This document shows, one piece after another, positions 16,914-25,057 of a DNA stretch of 64,000 bases. Both the position numbers and the translations under genes were made by a program. This DNA is from Bacteroidales bacterium UBA5197 (GTDB lineage: Bacteria; Bacteroidota; Bacteroidia; Bacteroidales; Lentimicrobiaceae): NCBI GenBank assembly GCA_002412885.1, contig DHVX01000048.1, positions 1 through 64,000 of the forward strand, read 5' to 3'. The notes under the pieces were generated by a model that made no database searches, had not been told where the DNA came from, and worked only from the letters and a program-made list of their open reading frames with translations. How positions within the stretch are numbered: position 1 is the first letter of the stretch; the number at the start of each line of letters is the position of its first letter.

Positions 16914-17525
16914 ATGCTGCTTAGAATTTATCCTGAGAATCCCAGTTCAAGGCAAATCAGAACAGTGGTTGAATGTTTGCTTGATGGCGGGGTCATTATC
17001 TATCCCACAGATACTGTCTACGGAATGGGATGTGATATTTTCAAATCCAAAGCAATTGAACGTATTGCTCAGATTAAGGGCATCAAAGCCGAAAAAGCCA
17101 ACTTTTCCTTTATCTGCAGCGATCTCAGTCAGTTGTCTGATTATACACGGCCCATCACCAATGATGTTTTCAAATTGATGAAAAAGAACCTGCCGGGGCC
17201 TTTCACATTTATTCTGAACGCCAGCAATAGTGTACCCAAACTGATTCAGAGTAAAAAGAAAACTGTGGGTATCCGTATCCCTGGAAATAATATTCCGTTG
17301 GAAATCGTAAATGAACTCGGGCATCCCATCATGTCAACATCTATTCATGATGATGACGAAATATTGGAATACACCACCGATCCGGAATTGATTTACGAAA
17401 AGTACAAAGATCTGGTGGATATTGTAATTGATGGTGGATTTGGTGATAATGAAGCATCAACAATCATTGATTGCACAGGCATTGAACCGCTGATTATCCG
17501 CGAAGGAAAAGGTGAACTAATTTAA
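16914..17525 (+). CDS. YrdC/Sua5/YciO family threonylcarbamoyl-AMP synthase-like protein
   Basis: The 203-residue protein has the YrdC fold signatures GGVIIYPTDTVYGMGCD near residue 28, FSFICSDLSQLSDY, LPGPFTFIL near residue 91, and VGIRIPGNN near residue 119. These bind ATP, threonine and bicarbonate in enzymes that make threonylcarbamoyl-AMP for the t6A tRNA modification. The KxR / SxxN pattern of authentic TsaC is partly altered (KANFSF), which is more like the YciO branch, whose activity is weak or different. Cytoplasmic. A cupin gene follows after 4 bp. Confidence 0.85.
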   Translation: MLLRIYPENPSSRQIRTVVECLLDGGVIIYPTDTVYGMGCDIFKSKAIERIAQIKGIKAEKANFSFICSDLSQLSDYTRPITNDVFKLMKKNLPGPFTFILNASNSVPKLIQSKKKTVGIRIPGNNIPLEIVNELGHPIMSTSIHDDDEILEYTTDPELIYEKYKDLVDIVIDGGFGDNEASTIIDCTGIEPLIIREGKGELI

Positions 17526-17529
17526 TGCA

Positions 17530-17877
17530 ATGAAAATAGCTGGTAATCTGTTTGAATCTGCAAAAACACTAAATGCTGAATCAGAGGCATTTGATACATT
17601 GTTTGAAGGTGCGGTCCGTATTGAGCGAATCTTATCCTCAGGTCACACTACTCCTGAAGATCAATGGTATGATCAGGATTTGGATGAATGGGTTATGCTG
17701 ATTCAGGGTAGCGCCAGATTATTTTTTGCTGACAATGAAGAAGTTACACTTGAAGCGGGAGATTATATTTTCATTCCTGCACATCAGAAACACAGGGTTT
17801 CATATACAAGTTCACAACCTTCATGTATTTGGCTGGCGGTGCATGGTCAATTAAAAAACATCTTTTCGCAAAAGTAA
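17530..17877 (+). CDS. Small cupin-domain protein
   Basis: The 115-residue protein is a single cupin barrel: DQWYDQDLDEWVMLIQGSA corresponds to cupin motif 1 and LEAGDYIFIPAHQKHRV to motif 2. The metal-binding set is reduced: the first motif has Asp/Glu in place of two of its histidines, and motif 2 keeps the final His. Metal binding is therefore uncertain. Substrate unknown. It is 4 bp downstream of the YrdC-like gene and probably shares its transcript. Confidence 0.82.
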   Translation: MKIAGNLFESAKTLNAESEAFDTLFEGAVRIERILSSGHTTPEDQWYDQDLDEWVMLIQGSARLFFADNEEVTLEAGDYIFIPAHQKHRVSYTSSQPSCIWLAVHGQLKNIFSQK

Positions 17878-17930
17878 AATACTGATAATATAGCACTTAC
17901 ATACTTTCAATTGAAAAAGGTGTAAAAATA

Positions 17931-17961
17931 TTTGGATGGAATAAAAAAAGCAGTACTTTTG
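17931..17961 (+). promoter_or_regulatory. Consensus promoter of tRNA-Lys
   Basis: TTTG at 17931-17934 and TACTTTTG at 17954-17961 are separated by 19 nt, an exact match to the Bacteroidota consensus TTTG-N19-TAnnTTTG. The tRNA begins 13 nt after the -7 box. Confidence 0.85.
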
Positions 17962-17973
17962 CAGTCCCTAAAC

Positions 17974-18046
17974 GATTCCGTAGCTCAGTAGGTAGAGCAC
18001 ATCCCTTTTAAGGATGGGGTCCTGGGTTCGAGCCCCAGCGGGATCA
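17974..18046 (+). tRNA. tRNA-Lys (anticodon UUU)
   Basis: The 73-nt gene folds as a full cloverleaf. GATTCCG pairs with CGGGATC in the acceptor stem (one G-T pair); the D arm is GCTCAGTAGGTAGAGC; the anticodon arm is CATCC-CTTTTAA-GGATG, giving anticodon TTT; the T arm is CTGGGTTCGAGCCCCAG. The discriminator base is A. The 3' CCA is not encoded. Confidence 0.97.
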
Positions 18047-18051
18047 CAGAA

Positions 18052-18078
18052 AGCCCTGAAGAAATTCAGGGCTTTTTC
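18052..18078 (+). terminator. Rho-independent terminator of tRNA-Lys
   Basis: AGCCCTGAA and TTCAGGGCT form a 9-bp perfect stem with a GAAA loop, followed by TTTTCTTTG. It begins 6 nt after the tRNA end. Confidence 0.9.
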
Positions 18079-18270
18079 TTTGTTGACAAAATTTTGAAGC
18101 ATTTGCTGAAACCTGGAAAAAGCTTAAACATCTACTCTTTTCCACAAAAACTGATCAACCCGAGTCAATAATACCCGTTTTTAAATCAGCTTTCACTTTT
18201 ACCAATTCCCAACAGATTCTAAATAAGCTGTGGTTTAAACCTAAAGACAACATAATTGTTAAGCATTGCC

Positions 18271-18993
18271 ATGAAACCATTCGATTCAAAAACCAAGCTC
18301 GCTGAAGCTGTCTTTCAGGATTTCAACCTTTTAAGGGTGATAAGCCGTTTTGGAATATTTCCCGGATTTGGTGACAAAACCATAGGTGAAATCTGCAAAA
18401 AAAAGGAAATTGATCCTGTTTTCTTTCTCATTATCGTTAACTCATTCACCAACAAACGATACTTTCCTTCGCATGAACTGGCGGATTTCTCATTAAGCCA
18501 AATGGTTTCATATCTTCAAAAAACCCACACATACTATCTGGATTTTCAGTTGCCACTCATTGGCGATATGATTGACAATCTGTGCAATAACCGGAACCCT
18601 GAGAACAAAAAGCTGATGGTTATGAAGCAATTCTTTTCAGCATACAGAAAAGAACTTACAGATCATATAAACCGGGAAGAAAAAATAACATTCCCTTATG
18701 TTTTAAGAATCGAGCAAATTTTCAGCAACAGCGAAAGCATCCAAGGCAAGGAATCAGACTATGATATGCTGACCTATGAAAAGGAACATGACAACGTTGA
18801 AGAAAAGCTTATTGACTTAAAGAATATTATGATCAAGTACTTGCCGGAACCGTTTGATCATGAAATGGTTATCAGAATTTTAACTGAACTTTCGTGGCTT
18901 GAAAAAGACCTGAACGAACATTCACGCATCGAAGACACCATAATGATACCTCGTGTAAAAATTATGGAAGTCGGAATTCGTAAAAGGTTTTAA
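18271..18993 (+). CDS. Hemerythrin-domain protein, RIC/ScdA-like
   Basis: The protein has 240 residues from the ATG at 18271; a TTG start 15 nt earlier is possible but weaker. The N-terminal part (FGIFPGFGDKTIGEIC, then a short helix) resembles the DUF542 domain of RIC/ScdA but lacks the usual double cysteine. The C-terminal part is a four-helix hemerythrin-type domain with three HxxxE patterns: DHINREE, EHDNVEEK and EHSRIEDT. RIC proteins carry a di-iron centre and repair iron-sulfur clusters damaged by oxygen or nitric oxide. The next gene, 10 bp downstream, is a LuxR-type regulator, so the pair may sense redox or NO stress; this is inference. Confidence 0.75.
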   Translation: MKPFDSKTKLAEAVFQDFNLLRVISRFGIFPGFGDKTIGEICKKKEIDPVFFLIIVNSFTNKRYFPSHELADFSLSQMVSYLQKTHTYYLDFQLPLIGDMIDNLCNNRNPENKKLMVMKQFFSAYRKELTDHINREEKITFPYVLRIEQIFSNSESIQGKESDYDMLTYEKEHDNVEEKLIDLKNIMIKYLPEPFDHEMVIRILTELSWLEKDLNEHSRIEDTIMIPRVKIMEVGIRKRF

Positions 18994-19003
18994 ACTCAGC
19001 AAA

Positions 19004-19573
19004 ATGTCACAATTGAAAATACTGGTTTTATCGCTGTCGAATATCATCAGACTGGGCATTCAGCAAAGTCTGAGCGATCTGAATATCGGTGCAAAGGTTT
19101 ATCTTTCCTCTGAAATTGATTCTGCAAAAGACATTATCGAAAAACTAAAGATAAGTCTGATCATTGTTGACGAAAATATTGCTTCAGCAAATGAATTTGA
19201 GAAACTCACAACAAACCCTGATCTGAAAATTTTATACCTTAGTTTTAGAAGTGCTGATATTTTTGAAAAGATGCACATAAATATCAATCAGAAGGAACTT
19301 GGAGAAAAACTGCGCGAATACATTAATCCGGGCAAGGATATAAAAAATCAGGAAGGCGAAAAAGGATTGAGCAAGCGTGAAAATGAAGTAGTCAGAATGC
19401 TATCTCTTGGTGCCGGAAACAAGGAAATTGCGCAAAAATTGCACTTAAGTCTGCATACAGTGCTCACCCATCGAAAAAATATTATTCGCAAATTGGGCAT
19501 AAAAACGACTTCAGGTATAACAGTTTATGCCATTTTGAATGGCATTATAACCATTGAGGAAGCCACTATCTGA
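19004..19573 (+). CDS. LuxR-type regulator with degenerate receiver domain
   Basis: The 189-residue protein has a receiver-like N-terminal half (about 1-110) and a GerE/LuxR helix-turn-helix C-terminal half (about 122-185: LSKRENEVVRMLSLGAGNKEIAQ, then the recognition helix SLHTVLTHRKNIIRKL). The receiver keeps an Asp at the phosphorylation strand (LIIVDENI) but lacks the acidic pair after strand 1 (reads VLSLSN) and the usual Lys near the C-terminal strand. It probably does not respond to phosphorylation in the normal way. It overlaps no gene and follows the hemerythrin protein by 10 bp, so its signal may come from that protein. Confidence 0.85.
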   Translation: MSQLKILVLSLSNIIRLGIQQSLSDLNIGAKVYLSSEIDSAKDIIEKLKISLIIVDENIASANEFEKLTTNPDLKILYLSFRSADIFEKMHININQKELGEKLREYINPGKDIKNQEGEKGLSKRENEVVRMLSLGAGNKEIAQKLHLSLHTVLTHRKNIIRKLGIKTTSGITVYAILNGIITIEEATI

Positions 19574-19626
19574 GTATTTTTTTAATATAACCCGACTAAA
19601 GTAGCTTATACATGCTTACTTATCCC

Positions 19627-19634
19627 TAATTTTG
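19627..19634 (+). promoter_or_regulatory. -7 box of the UDP-glucose dehydrogenase gene
   Basis: TAATTTTG matches TAnnTTTG, 33 nt before the ATG at 19668. It overlaps an alternative in-frame TTG start at 19632, which excludes that start. Confidence 0.55.
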
Positions 19635-19667
19635 CTATCAGAAAATAAACCAATTAAACATTGTTCT

Positions 19668-20999
19668 ATGAAAATAACTATTGTTGGCACCGGCTATGTT
19701 GGCCTGGTAACCGGAACATGCTTCGCCGAAGTGGGTATTGAAGTTGTTTGTGTTGACATTGATGTTAAAAAGATCGAAAATTTAAAAAAAGGCATTTCTC
19801 CGATTTACGAGCCTGGTCTTGATGATATGATAGCCAGAAATGTTGAAAAAGGCAGGCTTCACTTTACTACTGAACTTTCTGCTTGTGTAAACGATACTGA
19901 TGTAATCTTTACCGCTGTTGGAACTCCACCTGATGAAGACGGAAGCGCTGATCTGAAATATGTACTTGATGTTTCCAAAACCATCGGGCAACATATGGAC
20001 AAACACATTCTGGTTGTAACCAAAAGCACAGTGCCGGTCGGAACAGCTAAAAAAGTAAGAGAAACCATACAGGCTGAGCTCGATAAAAGAAACGTTTCAA
20101 TTGAATTTGATGTGGCTTCAAATCCCGAATTTTTAAAAGAGGGTGATGCAATCGGAGACTTTATGAAGCCTGACCGGATAGTGGTTGGAGTGGAGTCAGA
20201 AAAAGCCGAAGAAATATTGTCCCGCCTTTACAAACCTTTTACGCTGAACGGTCATCCGGTTATTTTTATGGATGTACCATCTGCCGAAATGACAAAATAT
20301 GCCGCCAATTCGATGCTTGCCACAAAGATCAGCTTTATGAACGATATTGCCAATATCTGCGAAATTGTTGGTGCTGACGTAAATATGGTTCGCAAAGGCA
20401 TTGGCAGTGACTCCCGGATTGGCACAAAGTTTATCTATCCCGGAATCGGATATGGTGGCTCATGTTTTCCAAAAGATGTAAAAGCGCTTATCAAAACCGC
20501 TGACTCTTTGGGGTATTCCATGCGGATTCTCAAAGCCGTTGAGGATGTAAATGATGATCAGAAATATGTCCTGTTCGATAAGTTCTCGAAACATTTCGAA
20601 GGCAATCTGAAAGGCAAAACGGTAGGATTATGGGGCTTGTCATTCAAACCTCAGACTGACGATATGCGCGAGGCACCTGCTCTTGTGATTATTGAAAAAT
20701 TGCTCAACGCGGGCTGCAAAGTAAAAGCTTACGACCCTGTTGCCATTCACGAAGCTCAACGCATTCTGGGCGATTCTATTGAGTATTCAAAAGATCCGTA
20801 TGAAGCATTTATTGATACCGATGCTCAGTTTCTGCTGACAGAATGGACTGAATTCCGCTTTCCTAACTGGAACGTAATCAAAAAGCTGGTAAAAAATCCG
20901 GTTCTATTTGATGGAAGGAATATCTACGACCGCAAAGAATTGAATTCCATTGGATTTAGTTATTATTGTATTGGCGTTCAGACTCCGAATAGCAAATAA
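19668..20999 (+). CDS. ugd: UDP-glucose 6-dehydrogenase
   Basis: The 443-residue enzyme oxidises UDP-glucose to UDP-glucuronate with two NAD. Signatures are the Rossmann loop GTGYVGLVTGTCFAEVG at residues 7-23, TVPVGTAKKVR, NPEFLKEGDAI, the KYAANSMLATKISFMNDIA helix with the catalytic lysine region, and GIGYGGSCFPKDVKAL with the nucleophilic cysteine. Cytoplasmic. The UXS-type gene follows 17 bp downstream, so UDP-glucuronate is probably decarboxylated to UDP-xylose. Confidence 0.96.
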   Translation: MKITIVGTGYVGLVTGTCFAEVGIEVVCVDIDVKKIENLKKGISPIYEPGLDDMIARNVEKGRLHFTTELSACVNDTDVIFTAVGTPPDEDGSADLKYVLDVSKTIGQHMDKHILVVTKSTVPVGTAKKVRETIQAELDKRNVSIEFDVASNPEFLKEGDAIGDFMKPDRIVVGVESEKAEEILSRLYKPFTLNGHPVIFMDVPSAEMTKYAANSMLATKISFMNDIANICEIVGADVNMVRKGIGSDSRIGTKFIYPGIGYGGSCFPKDVKALIKTADSLGYSMRILKAVEDVNDDQKYVLFDKFSKHFEGNLKGKTVGLWGLSFKPQTDDMREAPALVIIEKLLNAGCKVKAYDPVAIHEAQRILGDSIEYSKDPYEAFIDTDAQFLLTEWTEFRFPNWNVIKKLVKNPVLFDGRNIYDRKELNSIGFSYYCIGVQTPNSK

Positions 21000-21016
21000 T
21001 TTAATATAAACTCCTT

Positions 21017-21955
21017 ATGGGAAAGAAAATACTTGTAACAGGTGGAGCCGGGTTTCTTGGCTCCCACTTGTGCGAACGCTTATTGAATGAAGGCAACGAA
21101 GTAGTTTGTCTCGACAATTATTTCACCGGACAAAAGTCAAATGTTGTTCATTTGCTCGACAATCCATATTTTGAGTTGATACGGCATGATGTTACAATGC
21201 CTTTCTTTATTGAAGTTGACGAAATATATAATCTTGCTTGCCCGGCCTCCCCTATTCATTATCAGTATAATCCGATAAAAACGGTCAAGACATCGGTTAT
21301 GGGGGCAATAAACATGCTGGGACTGGCAAAACGAATCAAGGCGAAAATATTGCAGGCTTCTACCAGCGAAGTATATGGTGATCCTTTGGTGCATCCTCAA
21401 ACGGAAAGCTATTGGGGACATGTAAATCCAATCGGAGAAAGGGCTTGTTACGATGAAGGCAAAAGGGCAGCAGAAACCCTTTTCGTTAATTATCACAAAC
21501 AAAACAATGTCCGCATAAAAATTATTCGGATTTTTAATACGTATGGTCCGAGAATGCACCCAAATGACGGTCGGGTAGTTTCAAACTTTATTGTTCAGGC
21601 TCTTAAAGGTGAAGACATTACAGTATATGGTGATGGCAGTCAATCCCGAAGCTTCTGTTACTATTCCGATTTGCTTGATGGCATGATCAAACTTATGAAT
21701 ACCGGTGATGATTTTACAGGACCCGTAAATGTTGGTAATCCATACGAATTTACAATTCTTCAGTTGGCTGAAAAAATTATCTCACTTTGCAATTCATCTT
21801 CAAAAATTGTTTGGCAACCTCTGCCCAGCGATGATCCCATGCAACGCCAGCCTGATATTTCACTAGCGAAAAACAAACTTGGCTGGGAGCCTAAAATTCA
21901 GCTTGAAGAAGGACTTGTTAAAACCATTGACTATTTCAAAACCATAGTAAAATAG
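21017..21955 (+). CDS. UDP-glucuronate decarboxylase (UDP-xylose synthase type SDR)
   Basis: The 312-residue extended SDR has the NAD loop TGGAGFLGSHLCERL at residues 8-22, the UXS signature YNLACPASPIHYQ near residue 72-84, STSEVYGDP, and the catalytic YDEGKR near residue 149. The CPASP and YDEGKRxAE motifs separate UDP-glucuronate decarboxylases from other sugar epimerases. It converts UDP-glucuronate to UDP-xylose using tightly bound NAD. Directly behind ugd and before rfbD. Confidence 0.93.
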   Translation: MGKKILVTGGAGFLGSHLCERLLNEGNEVVCLDNYFTGQKSNVVHLLDNPYFELIRHDVTMPFFIEVDEIYNLACPASPIHYQYNPIKTVKTSVMGAINMLGLAKRIKAKILQASTSEVYGDPLVHPQTESYWGHVNPIGERACYDEGKRAAETLFVNYHKQNNVRIKIIRIFNTYGPRMHPNDGRVVSNFIVQALKGEDITVYGDGSQSRSFCYYSDLLDGMIKLMNTGDDFTGPVNVGNPYEFTILQLAEKIISLCNSSSKIVWQPLPSDDPMQRQPDISLAKNKLGWEPKIQLEEGLVKTIDYFKTIVK

Positions 21956-21966
21956 TACAAAAACCC

Positions 21967-22824
21967 ATGAGGATACTTGTTACAGGAAGTAATGGTCAAT
22001 TGGGTACAGAGCTGCGTTTGCTTTCTCTCCAATCGACTGAATTCAGTTTTACCTTCACCGATTATGAGGAGCTGGACATCACTGATCAGGAGCAAGTAAA
22101 TTCTTTTATTTCAGCACTTAAGCCCGAATGGATCATCAATTGTGCAGCATACACCGCTGTAGATAATGCTGAGCAGGAACCTGAAAAAGCGATGCTGCTC
22201 AATGCTGAAGCAGTTGCTCTTCTGGCGAAAGCAGCACAAAGAGAAAATTGCCGGTTTGTACAAATCTCCACCGATTATGTTTTTGACGGGCACAGTTTCA
22301 AGCCTTATCAAGCCGAAGATCAGATAAATCCGGCCGGAGTTTATGCCAGAAGCAAAGCTCAGGGAGAGTCTATGGCTTCAATGTACAATACCGGTTCAAT
22401 CATTATCCGAACTTCCTGGTTATATTCTGCCTATGGCAACAATTTCGTAAAAACAATTCGCCGGGTAGGAAAGGAACGTGGAGCGCTCAAAGTAGTTGCC
22501 GACCAGATTGGTTCACCCACCTGGGCTGCTGATCTGGCTGAAGCAATTGTCAAACTCATCAGTATCAACGCGCCTTCGGGAATTTATCATTTTACAAACG
22601 AAGGCATTTGCAGCTGGTTTGATTTTGCAAAAGCAATTATTGAACTTTCAGAAATTAATTGCGAGGTATCACCCACTGATACAGCTGGTTATCCGCTGCC
22701 TGCACCCCGGCCTTTTTATAGTGTACTTGACAAAACAAAGTATGTAAATGTTTCAGGACAAACCGTGCCTTACTGGCGTGAAAGCCTGAAAAAATGCATA
22801 GCTTTGCTGAATGAACAGGGCTGA
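21967..22824 (+). CDS. rfbD: dTDP-4-dehydrorhamnose reductase
   Basis: The 285-residue SDR has ILVTGSNGQLGTEL at the N-terminus, the ELDITD block, NCAAYTAVDNAEQEPE near residue 57, STDYVFDG near residue 99, and YARSKAQGE as the catalytic YxxxK. It makes dTDP-L-rhamnose, the last step of the pathway. The other genes, rfbA, rfbB and rfbC, are not in this window. Its 3' end overlaps the GxxExxY gene by 14 nt. Confidence 0.95.
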   Translation: MRILVTGSNGQLGTELRLLSLQSTEFSFTFTDYEELDITDQEQVNSFISALKPEWIINCAAYTAVDNAEQEPEKAMLLNAEAVALLAKAAQRENCRFVQISTDYVFDGHSFKPYQAEDQINPAGVYARSKAQGESMASMYNTGSIIIRTSWLYSAYGNNFVKTIRRVGKERGALKVVADQIGSPTWAADLAEAIVKLISINAPSGIYHFTNEGICSWFDFAKAIIELSEINCEVSPTDTAGYPLPAPRPFYSVLDKTKYVNVSGQTVPYWRESLKKCIALLNEQG

Positions 22825-23197
22825 ACTTAATAAACTGCATACCAGGATTTTCGATGCTGCCAAAGAGGTGTATTCGGAATTGGGCCCCGGCCTCGAATAT
22901 GGTTTATATAATACCTGTTTTCAGCACGAACTTCGCCTTCAGGGCTTAATGTTCAAACGCGAAGTTATCTTCCCGGTATTCTACAAAAATCTTAAAACAG
23001 CACACAACATTAAAGCCGATCTGCTTGTTGAGAATCAGGTTATCGTTGAACTGATTTCTGATCCGATAATACCGCAATCAGGATTAATTACCATGCAATC
23101 GAAATTAAAAATTGCAGGCAAACGAATGGGAATTATCATTACCTTTAACGGTTCAGGAATGATTGAAGGCTACCGAAAGGTAACTGCGTTGGTTTAA
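22811..23197 (+). CDS. GxxExxY family protein
   Basis: The 128-residue protein matches the GxxExxY family (LNKLHTRIFDAAKEVYSELGPG at the start, then HELRLQGLMFKRE and IKADLLVENQVIVEL). The fold is related to PD-(D/E)XK nucleases; the D-V-E strand pattern is partly kept (KADLLVEN, VIVEL). The signature itself is altered: GPGLEYGLY has the Glu one position early. The family is common inside sugar-nucleotide loci but its function is unknown. The start overlaps rfbD by 14 nt. Confidence 0.8.
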   Translation: MNRAELNKLHTRIFDAAKEVYSELGPGLEYGLYNTCFQHELRLQGLMFKREVIFPVFYKNLKTAHNIKADLLVENQVIVELISDPIIPQSGLITMQSKLKIAGKRMGIIITFNGSGMIEGYRKVTALV

Positions 23198-23246
23198 ATA
23201 CCTTACATTTGAACTCAATTATTTACATATCAAAATCTTAAAAGCT

Positions 23247-24992
23247 ATGAATCTGAATGAAGTTGATCCTGCAATTATTGAAAAAGCCAAGGCATGGCTG
23301 AGTGAAAACTACGACGAAGATACCCGAAAAGCGGTAAAAAACATGATGGACAACGATCCCTCAGAATTAGTAGAATGTTTTTATTGCGACATTGAGTTTG
23401 GCACAGGAGGATTAAGAGGCATAATGGGCACCGGAACCAACCGCATGAACAAATATGTCATTGGTTCAGCTACGCAGGGACTCGCCAATTATCTCCGGAT
23501 TTGCTACGGACCCGACTTCGAAATAAAAGTAGCCATAGCTTATGACTCAAGAAACAACAGTCAGTTTTTTGCCCGCATTGCTGCTGAAGTGCTTGCTGCA
23601 AATGGCATAAAAGTCTTTCTCTTCGACAATTTGAGACCCGTTCCGGAATTGTCGTTTACTGTGCGACACCTTGGATGCCAGAGTGGAATTGTGATTACAG
23701 CATCGCATAATCCTAAAGAGTACAATGGTTATAAGGTTTATTGGAACGATGGCGGGCAACTTGTTCCGCCACACGACAGCAATGTTATCGATGAAGTTCA
23801 GAAAATTACTTCTGTTACTGAAGTGAAATTTTCGGGTAACCCTGAAAATATTACCATCATCGGGAATGAAATTGATAAGGCATACAAGGATGTTCTGCTG
23901 AAGCTTAGTTTGTCACCCGATGTAATTGCCAGACAGCAGGATTTAAAAATAGTTTATTCGCCAATTCACGGTACAGGCTATAAGCTGATTCCTGAAGTGC
24001 TGAAAGAATTCGGGTTTAACAATGTTTTTCTGGTTGAAGAACAAATAACACCTGATGGAAACTTTCCAACGGTACATTCGCCAAATCCCGAAGAAAAGGC
24101 AGCGATGAACCTTGCGCTTGAACTTGCAAAAAAGGTTGATGCTGATTTGATTATGGCCACTGATCCCGATGCCGACAGGGTTGGACTCGGAGTTAAAGAT
24201 ACACATGGAAATTATATTTTGCTGAATGGCAATCAGGCAGCTTCGTTGCTCATTTATTACCTGATTAAAAAGTGGAAAGCCAACGGAAAACTTACAGGTA
24301 ATGAGTTCATTGCCAAGACCATAGTTACCTCTGAATTGCTGAAGGATATTGCTGTAAGTCATGGAGTTGAATCGTATGATGTGCTCACAGGATTTAAGTA
24401 CATTGCCGAAATTATCCGGAGATTTGAAGGTGAAAAACAGTTTATCGGAGGTGGCGAAGAGAGTTATGGTTACCTGATCGGAGATTTTGTCAGAGATAAA
24501 GATGCAGTAGCTTCCTGCGCTTTACTTGCCGAAACTGCTGCCTGGGCTAAGGATCAGGGGATGACGATGTATGAAATGCTCATTAATATTTATCATGAGT
24601 ATGGATTCTATCTTGAAGACCTCATTTCTATCACAAAAAAAGGAAAATCCGGTGCCGAAGAAATCCAGAAAATGATGGACGACTACCGCAGCAACCCTCC
24701 GCGGGAAATCAAAGGCATAAAAGTATTGCTGATGAAGGATTACAAACTGAGGAAAGAGACCAATCTATCGACCGGTGAAGAAAAAGTGATTGAACTTCCA
24801 AAGTCAGATGTACTGCAGTTTTTCCTTGAAGGAGGAAGTAAAATTACGGTCAGACCTTCAGGAACTGAGCCCAAGATTAAATTTTATTTTGGTGTTAAAG
24901 GGCTTCTGCCCGATAAGTCGAAGTTTGAAGAAGTTAATGCTAAAATGAGAATTGAACTCAATGAAATGATCGAAGCATTAAACCTGAATTGA
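23247..24992 (+). CDS. Phosphoglucomutase/phosphomannomutase (alpha-D-phosphohexomutase)
   Basis: The 581-residue length and order of motifs are those of the PgcA/PgmB2-type enzymes: the substrate loop FGTGGLRGIMG near residue 51, the catalytic phosphoserine in ITASHNPKEYNGYKVYW near residue 150, the magnesium site DPDADRVGLG near residue 310, the sugar-binding GGEESYGYL near residue 406, and the phosphate-binding RPSGTEPKIKFY near residue 540. It interconverts hexose 1- and 6-phosphates and would feed the UDP- and dTDP-sugar genes upstream. Specificity for glucose versus mannose is not visible. Confidence 0.94.
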   Translation: MNLNEVDPAIIEKAKAWLSENYDEDTRKAVKNMMDNDPSELVECFYCDIEFGTGGLRGIMGTGTNRMNKYVIGSATQGLANYLRICYGPDFEIKVAIAYDSRNNSQFFARIAAEVLAANGIKVFLFDNLRPVPELSFTVRHLGCQSGIVITASHNPKEYNGYKVYWNDGGQLVPPHDSNVIDEVQKITSVTEVKFSGNPENITIIGNEIDKAYKDVLLKLSLSPDVIARQQDLKIVYSPIHGTGYKLIPEVLKEFGFNNVFLVEEQITPDGNFPTVHSPNPEEKAAMNLALELAKKVDADLIMATDPDADRVGLGVKDTHGNYILLNGNQAASLLIYYLIKKWKANGKLTGNEFIAKTIVTSELLKDIAVSHGVESYDVLTGFKYIAEIIRRFEGEKQFIGGGEESYGYLIGDFVRDKDAVASCALLAETAAWAKDQGMTMYEMLINIYHEYGFYLEDLISITKKGKSGAEEIQKMMDDYRSNPPREIKGIKVLLMKDYKLRKETNLSTGEEKVIELPKSDVLQFFLEGGSKITVRPSGTEPKIKFYFGVKGLLPDKSKFEEVNAKMRIELNEMIEALNLN

Positions 24993-25005
24993 TTTAAAAA
25001 TTAAT

Positions 25006-25045
25006 CAAACAAAAAAGGCGGCCAATAGCCGCCTTTTTTGTTTGA
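25006..25045. terminator. Bidirectional terminator between phosphohexomutase and arcB
   Basis: CAAACAAAAAAGGCGGC and GCCGCCTTTTTTGTTTG form a 17-bp perfect stem around a 5-nt loop (CAATA). A-runs and T-runs on both flanks allow termination in either direction, fitting its place between two converging genes. Confidence 0.92.
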
Positions 25046-25057
25046 AATATCAATTGC

